Assembly: GCA_904066235.2 (NCBI GenBank)
Contig: CAJFCV020000003.1
Coordinates: 7,750,001-7,814,000 of the forward strand
Direction: 5' to 3'
Source: Bursaphelenchus xylophilus
Lineage: Eukaryota > Nematoda > Chromadorea > Rhabditida > Aphelenchoididae
Length of the DNA stretch: 64,000 bases
Shown here: positions 23,253 through 36,200 of the stretch, piece after piece
Layout of the letters: every line of letters starts with the position of its first letter
How positions within the stretch are numbered: position 1 is the first letter of the stretch
Notes under the pieces: model-generated
Databases searched by the model: none
What the model was told of the DNA's origin: nothing
The model's input: the letters and a program-made list of their open reading frames with translations, nothing else
Made by a program: the position numbers and the translations under genes

Positions 23253-26200
23253 GTGCCTAGTGTAATATCAGAGTATTCGGCCTGGTACCGGCGCAATTTG
23301 GCTCCGAAAAAGCTGAAACTTGCGGGTTTGAAATTTCATTCTGCAATGTTTCGAACGGTGTAGGTCACGCCAGTTCACTCCGACATCTCCAATTCACTTT
23401 ATTTTTTATTAGTGCCTAGTGTAGTATCAGAGTATTCGGCCTGGTACCGGCGCAATTTGGCTCCGAAAAAGCTGAAACTTGCGGGTTTGAAATTTCATTC
23501 TGTTATGTTTCGAACGGTGTAGGTCACGCCAGTTCACTCCGACATCTCCAATTCACTTTATTTTTTATTAGTGCCTAGTGTAATATCAGAGTATTCGGCC
23601 TGGTACCGGCGCAATTTGGCTCCAAAAAAGCTGAAACTTGCGGGTTTCAAATTCCATTCTGTTATGTTTCGAAGGGTGTAGGTCACGCCAGTTCACTCCG
23701 ACATCTCCAATTCACTTTATTTTTTATTAGTGCCTAGTGTAATATCAGAGTATTCGGCCTGGTACCGGCGCAATTTGGCTCCAAAAAAGCTGAAACTTGC
23801 GGGTTTCAAATTCCATTCTGTTATGTTTCGAACGGTGTAGGTCACGCCAGTTCACTCCGACATCTCCAATTCACTTTATTTTTTATTAGTGCCTAGTGTA
23901 ATATCAGAGTATTCGGCCTGGTACCGGCGCAATTTGGCTCCGAAAAAGCTGAAACTTGCGGGTTTGAAATTTCATTCTGTTATGTTTCGAACGGTGTAGG
24001 TCACGCCAGTTCACTCCGACATCTCCAATTCACTTTATTTTTTATTAGTGCCTAGTGTAATATCAGAGTATTCGGCCTGGTACCGGCGCAATTTGGCTCC
24101 AAAAAAGCTGAAACTTGCGGGTTTCAAATTCCATTCTGTTATGTTTCGAAGGGTGTAGGTCACGCCAGTTCACTCCGACATCTCCAATTCACTTTATTTT
24201 TTATTAGTGCCTAGTGTAATATCAGAGTATTCGGCCTGGTACCGGCGCAATTTGGCTCCAAAAAAGATGAAACTTGCGGGTTTCAAATTCCATTCTGTTA
24301 TGTTTCGAACGGTGTAGGTCACGCCAATTCACTCCGACATCTCCAATTCACTTTATTTTTTATTAGTGCCTAGTGTAATATCAGAGTATTCGGCCTGGTA
24401 CCGGCGCAATTTGGCTCCAAAAAAGCTGAAACTTGCGGGTTTCAAATTTCATTCTGTTATGTTTCGAACAGTGTAGGTCACGCCAGTTCACTCCGACATC
24501 TCCAATTCACTTTATTTTTTATTAGTGCCTAGTGTAATATCAGAGTATTCGGCCTGGTACCGGCGCAATTTGGCTCCAAAAAAGATGAAACTTGCGGGTT
24601 TCAAATTCCATTCTGTTATGTTTCGAAGGGTGTAGGTCACGCCAGTTCACTCCGACATCTCCAATTCACTTTATTTTTTATTAGTGCCTAGTGTAATATC
24701 AGAGTATTCGGCCTGGTACCGGCGCAATTTGGCTTCAAAAAAGCTGAAACTTGCGGGTTTCAAATTTCATTCTGTTATGTTTCGAACGGTGTAGGTCACG
24801 CCAGTTCACTCCGACATCTCCAATTCACTTTATTTTTTATTAGTGCCTAGTGTAATATCAGAGTGTTCGGCCTGGTACCGGCGCAATTTGGCTCCAAAAA
24901 AGCTGAAACTTGCGGGTTTCAAATTCCATTCTGTTATGTTTCGAACGGTGTAGGTCACGCCAGTTCACTCCGACATCTCCAATTCACTTTATTTTTTATT
25001 AGTGCCTAGTGTAATATCAGAGTATTCGGCCTGGTACCGGCGCAATTTGGCTCCAAAAAAGATGAAACTTGCGGGTTTCAAATTCCATTCTGTTATGTTT
25101 CGAAGGGTGTAGGTCACGCCAGTTCACTCCGACATCTCCAATTCACTTTATTTTTTATTAGTGCCTAGTGTAATATCAGAGTATTCGGCCTGGTACCGGC
25201 GCAATTTGGCTTCAAAAAAGCTGAAACTTGCGGGTTTCAAATTTCATTCTGTTATGTTTCGAACGGTGTAGGTCACGCCAGTTCACTCCGACATCTCCAA
25301 TTCACTTTATTTTTTATTAGTGCCTAGTGTAATATCAGAGTATTCGGCCTGGTACCGGCGCAATTTGGCTCCAAAAAAGATGAAACTTGCGGGTTTCAAA
25401 TTCCATTCTGTTATGTTTCGAACGGTGTAGGTCACGCCAATTCACTCCGACATCTCCAATTCACTTTATTTTTTATTAGTGCCTAGTGTAATATCAGAGT
25501 ATTCGGCCTGGTACCGGCGCAATTTGGCTCCAAAAAAGCTGAAACTTGCGGGTTTCAAATTTCATTCTGTTATGTTTCGAACAGTGTAGGTCACGCCAGT
25601 TCACTCCGACATCTCCAATTCACTTTATTTTTTATTAGTGCCTAGTGTAATATCAGAGTATTCGGCCTGGTACCGGCGCAATTTGGCTCCAAAAAAGATG
25701 AAACTTGCGGGTTTCAAATTCCATTCTGTTATGTTTCGAAGGGTGTAGGTCACGCCAGTTCACTCCGACATCTCCAATTCACTTTATTTTTTATTAGTGC
25801 CTAGTGTAATATCAGAGTATTCGGCCTGGTACCGGCGCAATTTGGCTTCAAAAAAGCTGAAACTTGCGGGTTTCAAATTTCATTCTGTTATGTTTCGAAC
25901 GGTGTAGGTCACGTCAGTTCGCTCCGACATCTCCAATTCACTTTATTTTTTTTAATGCCTAGTGTAATATCAGAGTGTTCGGCTTGGTACCGGCGCAATT
26001 TGGCTCCAAAAAAGCTGAAACTTGCAGGTTTGAAATTTCATTCTGTTATGTTTCGAACGGTGTAGGTCACGCCAGTTCACTCCGACATCTCCAATTCACT
26101 TTATTTTTTATTAGTGCCTAGTGTAATATCAGAGTATTCGGCTTGGTACCGGCGCAATTTGGCTCCAAAAAAGCTGAAACTTGCAGGTTTGAAATTTCAT

Positions 26201-26272
26201 TCTGTTATGTTTCGAACGGTGTAGGTCACGCCAGTTCACTCCGACATCTCCAATTCACTTTATTTTTTATTA

Positions 26273-27226
26273 GTGCCTAGTGTAATATCAGAGTGTTCGG
26301 CCTGGTACCGGCGCAATTTGGCTCCAAAAAAGCTGAAACTTGCGGGTTTGAAATTTCATTCTGTTATGTTTCGAACGGTGTAGGTCACGTCAGTTCGCTC
26401 CGACATCTCCAATTCACTTTATTTTTTATTAGTGCCTAGTGTAATATCAGAGTATTCGGCTTAATACCGGCGCAATTTGGCTCCAAAAAAGCTGAAACTT
26501 GCGGGTTTCAAATTCCATTCTGTTATGTTTCGAACGGTGTAGGTCACGCCAGTTCACTCCGACATCTCCAATTCACTTTATTTTTTATTAGTGCCTAGTG
26601 TAATATCAGAGTGTTCGGCCTGGTACCGGCGCAATTTGGCTCCAAAAAAGCTGAAACTTGCGGGTTTGAAATTTCATTCTGTTATGTTTCGAACGGTGTA
26701 GGTCACGTCAGTTCGCTCCGACATCTCCAATTCACTTTATTTTTTATTAGTGCCTAGTGTAATATCAGAGTATTCGGCTTAATACCGGCGCAATTTGGCT
26801 CCAAAAAAGCTGAAACTTGCGGGTTTCAAATTCCATTCTGTTATGTTTCGAACGGTGTAGGTCGCGCCAGTTCACTCCGACATCTCCAATTCACTTTATT
26901 TTTTATTAGTGCCTAGTGTAATATCAGAGTGTTCGGCCTGGTACCGGCGCAATTTGGCTCCAAAAAAGCTGAAACTTGCGGGTTTGAAATTTCATTCTGT
27001 TATGTTTCGAACGGTGTAGGTCACGTCAGTTCGCTCCGACATCTCCAATTCACTTTATTTTTTATTAGTGCCTAGTGTAATATCAGAGTATTCGGCTTAA
27101 TACCGGCGCAATTTGGCTCCAAAAAAGCTGAAACTTGCGGGTTTCAAATTCCATTCTGTTATGTTTCGAACGGTGTAGGTCACGCCAGTTCACTCCGACA
27201 TCTCCAATTCACTTTATTTTTTATTA
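26273..27226 (+). repeat. Higher-order repeat: 318-bp dimer, three copies
   Basis: An AGTGTTCGG / CGTCAGTTCGC monomer alternates with a monomer carrying TTAATACCGG in place of TGGTACCGG. The second type appears at 26461, 26779 and 27097, exactly 318 bp apart. It destroys the otherwise nearly universal GGTACC site. Confidence 0.88.
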
Positions 27227-30200
27227 GTGCCTAGTGTAATATCAGAGTATTCGGCCTGGTACCGGCGCAATTTGGCTCCAAAAAAGCTGAAACTTGCGGG
27301 TTTCAAATTCCATTCTGTTATGTTTCGAACGGTGTAGGTCACGCCAGTTCACTCCGACATCTCCAATTCACTTTATTTTTTATTAGTGCCTAGTGTAATA
27401 TCAGAGTATTCGGCCTGGTACCGGCGCAATTTGGCTCCGAAAAAGCTGAAACTTGCGGGTTTGAAATTTCATTCTGTTATGTTTCGAACGGTGTAGGTCA
27501 CGTCAGTTCACTCCGACATCTCCAATTCACTTTATTTTTTATTAGTGCCTAGTGTAATATCAGAGTATTCGGCCTGGTACCGGCGCAATTTGGCTCCGAA
27601 AAAGCTGAAACTTGCGGGTTTCAAATTTCATTCTGTTATGTTTCGAACGGTGTAGGTCACGCCAGTTCACTCCGACATCTCCAATTCACTTTATTTTTTA
27701 TTAGTGCCTAGTGTAATATCAAAGTATTCGGCCTGGTACCGGCGCAATTTGGCTCCAAAAAAGCTGAAACTTGCGGGTTTCAAATTCCATTCTGTTATGT
27801 TTCGAACGGTGTAGGTCACGCCAGTTCACTCCGACATCTCCAATTCACTTTATTTTTTATTAGTGCCTAGTGTAATATCAGAGTATTCGGCCTGGTACCG
27901 GCGCAATTTGGCTCCGAAAAAGCTGAAACTTGCGGGTTTGAAATTTCATTCTGTTATGTTTCGAACGGTGTAGGTCACGCCAGTTCACTCCGACATCTCC
28001 AATTCACTTTATTTTTTATTAGTGCCTAGTGTAATATCAGAGTATTCGGCCTGGTACCGGCGCAATTTGGCTCCAAAAAAGATGAAACTTGCGGGTTTGA
28101 AATTTCATTCTGTTATGTTTCGAACGGTGTAGGTCACGTCAGTTCACTCCGACATCTCCAATTCACTTTATTTTTTATTAGTGCCTAGTGTAATATCAGA
28201 GTATTCGGCCTGGTACCGGCGCAATTTGGCTCCGAAAAAGCTGAAACTTGCGGGTTTCAAATTTCATTCTGTTATGTTTCGAACGGTGTAGGTCACGCCA
28301 GTTCACTCCGACATCTCCAATTCACTTTATTTTTTATTAGTGCCTAGTGTAATATCAAAGTATTCGGCCTGGTACCGGCGCAATTTGGCTCCAAAAAAGC
28401 TGAAACTTGCGGGTTTCAAATTCCATTCTGTTATGTTTCGAACGGTGTAGGTCACGCCAGTTCACTCCGACATCTCCAATTCACTTTATTTTTTATTAGT
28501 GCCTAGTGTAATATCAGAGTATTCGGCCTGGTACCGGCGCAATTTGGCTCCGAAAAAGCTGAAACTTGCGGGTTTGAAATTTCATTCTGTTATGTTTCGA
28601 ACGGTGTAGGTCACGCCAGTTCACTCCGACATCTCCAATTCACTTTATTTTTTATTAGTGCCTAGTGTAATATCAGAGTATTCGGCCTGGTACCGGCGCA
28701 ATTTGGCTCCAAAAAAGCTGAAACTTGCGGGTTTCAAATTCCATTCTGTTATGTTTCGAAGGGTGTAGGTCACGCCAGTTCACTCCGACATCTCCAATTC
28801 ACTTTATTTTTTATTAGTGCCTAGTGTAATATCAGAGTATTCGGCCTGGTACCGGCGCAATTTGGCTCCAAAAAAGATGAAACTTGCGGGTTTCAAATTC
28901 CATTCTGTTATGTTTCGAACGGTGTAGGTCACGCCAATTCACTCCGACATCTCCAATTCACTTTATTTTTTATTAGTGCCTAGTGTAATATCAGAGTATT
29001 CGGCCTGGTACCGGCGCAATTTGGCTCCAAAAAAGCTGAAACTTGCGGGTTTCAAATTTCATTCTGTTATGTTTCGAACAGTGTAGGTCACGCCAGTTCA
29101 CTCCGACATCTCCAATTCACTTTATTTTTTATTAGTGCCTAGTGTAATATCAAAGTATTCGGCCTGGTACCGGCGCAATTTGGCTCCAAAAAAGCTGAAA
29201 CTTGCGGGTTTCAAATTCCATTCTGTTATGTTTCGAACGGTGTAGGTCACGCCAGTTCACTCCGACATCTCCAATTCACTTTATTTTTTATTAGTGCCTA
29301 GTGTAATATCAGAGTATTCGGCCTGGTACCGGCGCAATTTGGCTCCGAAAAAGCTGAAACTTGCGGGTTTGAAATTTCATTCTGTTATGTTTCGAACGGT
29401 GTAGGTCACGCCAGTTCACTCCGACATCTCCAATTCACTTTATTTTTTATTAGTGCCTAGTGTAATATCAGAGTATTCGGCCTGGTACCGGCGCAATTTG
29501 GCTCCAAAAAAGCTGAAACTTGCGGGTTTCAAATTCCATTCTGTTATGTTTCGAAGGGTGTAGGTCACGCCAGTTCACTCCGACATCTCCAATTCACTTT
29601 ATTTTTTATTAGTGCCTAGTGTAATATCAGAGTATTCGGCCTGGTACCGGCGCAATTTGGCTCCAAAAAAGATGAAACTTGCGGGTTTCAAATTCCATTC
29701 TGTTATGTTTCGAACGGTGTAGGTCACGCCAATTCACTCCGACATCTCCAATTCACTTTATTTTTTATTAGTGCCTAGTGTAATATCAGAGTATTCGGCC
29801 TGGTACCGGCGCAATTTGGCTCCAAAAAAGCTGAAACTTGCGGGTTTCAAATTTCATTCTGTTATGTTTCGAACAGTGTAGGTCACGCCAGTTCACTCCG
29901 ACATCTCCAATTCACTTTATTTTTTATTAGTGCCTAGTGTAATATCAGAGTATTCGGCCTGGTACCGGCGCAATTTGGCTTCAAAAAAGCTGAAACTTGC
30001 GGGTTCAAATTTCATTCTGTTATGTTTCGAACGGTGTAGGTCACGCCAGTTCACTCCGACATCTCCAATTCACTTTATTTTTTATTAGTGCCTAGTGTAA
30101 TATCAGAGTATTCGGCCTGGTACCGGCGCAATTTGGCTCCAAAAAAGCTGAAACTTGCGGGTTTCAAATTTCATTCTGTTATGTTTCGAACAGTGTAGGT

Positions 30201-33200
30201 CACGCCAGTTCACTCCGACATCTCCAATTCACTTTATTTTTTATTAGTGCCTAGTGTAATATCAGAGTATTCGGCCTGGTACCGGCGCAATTTGGCTCCA
30301 AAAAAGCTGAAACTTGCGGGTTTCAAATTTCATTCTGTTATGTTTCGAACGGTGTAGGTCACGCCAGTTCACTCCGACATCTCCAATTCACTTTATTTTT
30401 TATTAGTGCCTAGTGTAATATCAGAGTATTCGGCCTGGTACCGGCGCAATTTGGCTCCAAAAAAGCTGAAACTTGCGGGTTTCAAATTTCATTCTGTTAT
30501 GTTTCGAACAGTGTAGGTCACGCCAGTTCACTCCGACATCTCCAATTCACTTTATTTTTTATTAGTGCCTAGTGTAATATCAGAGTATTCGGCCTGGTAC
30601 CGGCGCAATTTGGCTCCAAAAAAGCTGAAACTTGCGGGTTTCAAATTCCATTCTGTTATGTTTCGAAGGGTGTAGGTCACGCCAGTTCACTCCGACATCT
30701 CCAATTCACTTTATTTTTTATTAGTGCCTAGTGTAATATCAGAGTATTCGGCCTGGTACCGGCGCAATTTGGCTCCAAAAAAGATGAAACTTGCGGGTTT
30801 CAAATTCCATTCTGTTATGTTTCGAACGGTGTAGGTCACGCCAATTCACTCCGACATCTCCAATTCACTTTATTTTTTATTAGTGCCTAGTGTAATATCA
30901 GAGTATTCGGCCTGGTACCGGCGCAATTTGGCTCCAAAAAAGCTGAAACTTGCGGGTTTCAAATTTCATTCTGTTATGTTTCGAACAGTGTAGGTCACGC
31001 CAGTTCACTCCGACATCTCCAATTCACTTTATTTTTTATTAGTGCCTAGTGTAATATCAGAGTATTCGGCCTGGTACCGGCGCAATTTGGCTTCAAAAAA
31101 GCTGAAACTTGCGGGTTCAAATTTCATTCTGTTATGTTTCGAACGGTGTAGGTCACGCCAGTTCACTCCGACATCTCCAATTCACTTTATTTTTTATTAG
31201 TGCCTAGTGTAATATCAGAGTGTTCGGCCTGGTACCGGCGCAATTTGGCTCCGAAAAGCTGAAACTTGCGGGTTTCAAATTTCATTCTGTTATGTTTCGA
31301 ACGGTGTAGGTCACGCCAGTTCACTCCGACATCTCCAATTCACTTTATTTTTTATTAGTGCCTAGTGTAATATCAGAGTATTCGGCCTGGTACCGGCGCA
31401 ATTTGGCTCCAAAAAAGCTGAAACTTGCGGGTTTCAAATTCCATTCTGTTATGTTTCGAACAGTGTAGGTCACGCCAGTTCACTCCGACATCTCCAATTC
31501 ACTTTATTTTTTATTAGTGCCTAGTGTAATATCAGAGTATTCGGCCTGGTACCGGCGCAATTTGGCTTCAAAAAAGCTGAAACTTGCGGGTTCAAATTTC
31601 ATTCTGTTATGTTTCGAACGGTGTAGGTCACGCCAGTTCACTCCGACATCTCCAATTCACTTTATTTTTTATTAGTGCCTAGTGTAATATCAGAGTATTC
31701 GGCCTGGTACCGGCGCAATTTGGCTCCAAAAAAGCTGAAACTTGCGGGTTTCAAATTCCATTCTGTTATGTTTCGAACGGTGTAGGTCACGCCAGTTCAC
31801 TCCGACATCTCCAATTCACTTTATTTTTTATTAGTGCCTAGTGTAATATCAGAGTATTCGGCCTGGTACCGGCGCAACTTGGCTCCGAAAAAGCTGAAAC
31901 TTGCGGGTTTGAAATTTCATTCTGTTATGTTTCGAACGGTGTAGGTCACGCCAGTTCACTCCGACATCTCCAATTTACTTTATTTTTTATTAGTGCCTAG
32001 TGTAATATCAGAGTATTCGGCCTGGTACCGGCGCAATTTGGCTCCAAAAAAGCTGAAACTTGCGGGTTTGAAATTTCATTCTGTTATGTTTCGAACGGTG
32101 TAGGTCACGTCAGTTCACTCCGACATCTCCAATTCACTTTATTTTTTATTAGTGCCTAGTGTAATATCAGAGTATTCGGCCTGGTACCGGCGCAATTTGG
32201 CTCCGAAAAGCTGAAACTTGCGGGTTTCAAATTTCATTCTGTTATGTTTCGAACGGTGTAGGTCACGCCAGTTCACTCCGACATCTCCAATTCACTTTAT
32301 TTTTTATTAGTGCCTAGTGTAATATCAGAGTATTCGGCCTGGTACCGGCGCAATTTGGCTCCAAAAAAGCTGAAACTTGCGGGTTTCAAATTCCATTCTG
32401 TTATGTTTCGAACGGTGTAGGTCACGCCAGTTCACTCCGACATCTCCAATTCACTTTATTTTTTATTAGTGCCTAGTGTAATATCAGAGTATTCGGCCTG
32501 GTACCGGCGCAACTTGGCTCCGAAAAAGCTGAAACTTGCGGGTTTGAAATTTCATTCTGTTATGTTTCGAACGGTGTAGGTCACGCCAGTTCACTCCGAC
32601 ATCTCCAATTTACTTTATTTTTTATTAGTGCCTAGTGTAATATCAGAGTATTCGGCCTGGTACCGGCGCAATTTGGCTTCAAAAAAGCTGAAACTTGCGG
32701 GTTCAAATTTCATTCTGTTATGTTTCGAACAGTGTAGGTCACGCCAGTTCACTCCGACATCTCCAATTCACTTTATTTTTTATTAGTGCCTAGTGTAATA
32801 TCAGAGTATTCGGCCTGGTACCGGCGCAATTTGGCTCCAAAAAAGCTGAAACTTGCGGGTTCAAATTTCATTCTGTTATGTTTCGAACAGTGTAGGTCAC
32901 GCCAGTTCACTCCGACATCTCCAATTCACTTTATTTTTTATTAGTGCCTAGTGTAATATCAGAGTATTCGGCCTGGTACCGGCGCAATTTGGCTTCAAAA
33001 AAGCTGAAACTTGCGGGTTCAAATTTCATTCTGTTATGTTTCGAACGGTGTAGGTCACGCCAGTTCACTCCGACATCTCCAATTCACTTTATTTTTTATT
33101 AGTGCCTAGTGTAATATCAGAGTATTCGGCCTGGTACCGGCGCAATTTGGCTCCAAAAAAGCTGAAACTTGCGGGTTCAAATTTCATTCTGTTATGTTTC

Positions 33201-36200
33201 GAACAGTGTAGGTCACGCCAGTTCACTCCGACATCTCCAATTCACTTTATTTTTTATTAGTGCCTAGTGTAATATCAGAGTATTCGGCCTGGTACCGGCG
33301 CAATTTGGCTCCAAAAAAGCTGAAACTTGCGGGTTTCAAATTCCATTCTGTTATGTTTCGAAGGGTGTAGGTCACGCCAGTTCACTCCGACATCTCCAAT
33401 TCACTTTATTTTTTATTAGTGCCTAGTGTAATATCAGAGTATTCGGCCTGGTACCGGCGCAATTTGGCTCCAAAAAAGATGAAACTTGCGGGTTTCAAAT
33501 TCCATTCTGTTATGTTTCGAACGGTGTAGGTCACGCCAATTCACTCCGACATCTCCAATTCACTTTATTTTTTATTAGTGCCTAGTGTAATATCAGAGTA
33601 TTCGGCCTGGTACCGGCGCAATTTGGCTCCAAAAAAGCTGAAACTTGCGGGTTTCAAATTTCATTCTGTTATGTTTCGAACAGTGTAGGTCACGCCAGTT
33701 CACTCCGACATCTCCAATTCACTTTATTTTTTATTAGTGCCTAGTGTAATATCAGAGTATTCGGCCTGGTACCGGCGCAATTTGGCTTCAAAAAAGCTGA
33801 AACTTGCGGGTTCAAATTTCATTCTGTTATGTTTCGAACGGTGTAGGTCACGCCAGTTCACTCCGACATCTCCAATTCACTTTATTTTTTATTAGTGCCT
33901 AGTGTAATATCAGAGTGTTCGGCCTGGTACCGGCGCAATTTGGCTCCGAAAAGCTGAAACTTGCGGGTTTCAAATTTCATTCTGTTATGTTTCGAACGGT
34001 GTAGGTCACGCCAGTTCACTCCGACATCTCCAATTCACTTTATTTTTTATTAGTGCCTAGTGTAATATCAGAGTATTCGGCCTGGTACCGGCGCAATTTG
34101 GCTCCAAAAAAGCTGAAACTTGCGGGTTTCAAATTCCATTCTGTTATGTTTCGAACGGTGTAGGTCACGCCAGTTCACTCCGACATCTCCAATTCACTTT
34201 ATTTTTTATTAGTGCCTAGTGTAATATCAGAGTATTCGGCCTGGTACCGGCGCAACTTGGCTCCGAAAAAGCTGAAACTTGCGGGTTTGAAATTTCATTC
34301 TGTTATGTTTCGAACGGTGTAGGTCACGCCAGTTCACTCCGACATCTCCAATTTACTTTATTTTTTATTAGTGCCTAGTGTAATATCAGAGTATTCGGCC
34401 TGGTACCGGCGCAATTTGGCTCCAAAAAAGCTGAAACTTGCGGGTTTGAAATTTCATTCTGTTATGTTTCGAACGGTGTAGGTCACGTCAGTTCACTCCG
34501 ACATCTCCAATTCACTTTATTTTTTATTAGTGCCTAGTGTAATATCAGAGTATTCGGCCTGGTACCGGCGCAATTTGGCTCCGAAAAGCTGAAACTTGCG
34601 GGTTTCAAATTTCATTCTGTTATGTTTCGAACGGTGTAGGTCACGCCAGTTCACTCCGACATCTCCAATTCACTTTATTTTTTATTAGTGCCTAGTGTAA
34701 TATCAGAGTATTCGGCCTGGTACCGGCGCAATTTGGCTCCAAAAAAGCTGAAACTTGCGGGTTTCAAATTCCATTCTGTTATGTTTCGAACGGTGTAGGT
34801 CACGCCAGTTCACTCCGACATCTCCAATTCACTTTATTTTTTATTAGTGCCTAGTGTAATATCAGAGTATTCGGCCTGGTACCGGCGCAACTTGGCTCCG
34901 AAAAAGCTGAAACTTGCGGGTTTGAAATTTCATTCTGTTATGTTTCGAACGGTGTAGGTCACGCCAGTTCACTCCGACATCTCCAATTTACTTTATTTTT
35001 TATTAGTGCCTAGTGTAATATCAGAGTATTCGGCCTGGTACCGGCGCAATTTGGCTCCGAAAAAGCTGAAACTTGCGGGTTTGAAATTTCATTCTGTTAT
35101 GTTTCGAACGGTGTAGGTCACGCCAGTTCACTCCGACATCTCCAATTCACTTTATTTTTTATTAGTGCCTAGTGTAATATCAGAGTGTTCGGCCTGGTAC
35201 CGGCGCAATTTGGCTCCAAAAAAGCTGAAACTTGCGGGTTTGAAATTTCATTCTGTTATGTTTCGAACGGTGTAGGTCACGTCAGTTCACTCCGACATCT
35301 CCAATTCACTTTATTTTTTATTAGTGCCTAGTGTAATATCAGAGTATTCGGCCTGGTACCGGCGCAATTTGGCTCCGAAAAGCTGAAACTTGCGGGTTTC
35401 AAATTTCATTCTGTTATGTTTCGAACGGTGTAGGTCACGCCAGTTCACTCCGACATCTCCAATTCACTTTATTTTTTATTAGTGCCTAGTGTAATATCAG
35501 AGTATTCGGCCTGGTACCGGCGCAATTTGGCTCCAAAAAAGCTGAAACTTGCGGGTTTCAAATTCCATTCTGTTATGTTTCGAACGGTGTAGGTCACGCC
35601 AGTTCACTCCGACATCTCCAATTCACTTTATTTTTTATTAGTGCCTAGTGTAATATCAAAGTATTCGGCCTGGTACCGGCGCAATTTGGCTCCAAAAAAG
35701 CTGAAACTTGCGGGTTTCAAATTCCATTCTGTTATGTTTCGAACGGTGTAGGTCACGCCAGTTCACTCCGACATCTCCAATTCACTTTATTTTTTATTAG
35801 TGCCTAGTGTAATATCAGAGTATTCGGCCTGGTACCGGCGCAACTTGGCTCCGAAAAAGCTGAAACTTGCGGGTTTGAAATTTCATTCTGTTATGTTTCG
35901 AACGGTGTAGGTCACGCCAGTTCACTCCGACATCTCCAATTTACTTTATTTTTTATTAGTGCCTAGTGTAATATCAGAGTATTCGGCCTGGTACCGGCGC
36001 AATTTGGCTCCGAAAAAGCTGAAACTTGCGGGTTTGAAATTTCATTCTGTTATGTTTCGAACGGTGTAGGTCACGCCAGTTCACTCCGACATCTCCAATT
36101 CACTTTATTTTTTATTAGTGCCTAGTGTAATATCAGAGTGTTCGGCCTGGTACCGGCGCAATTTGGCTCCAAAAAAGCTGAAACTTGCGGGTTTGAAATT

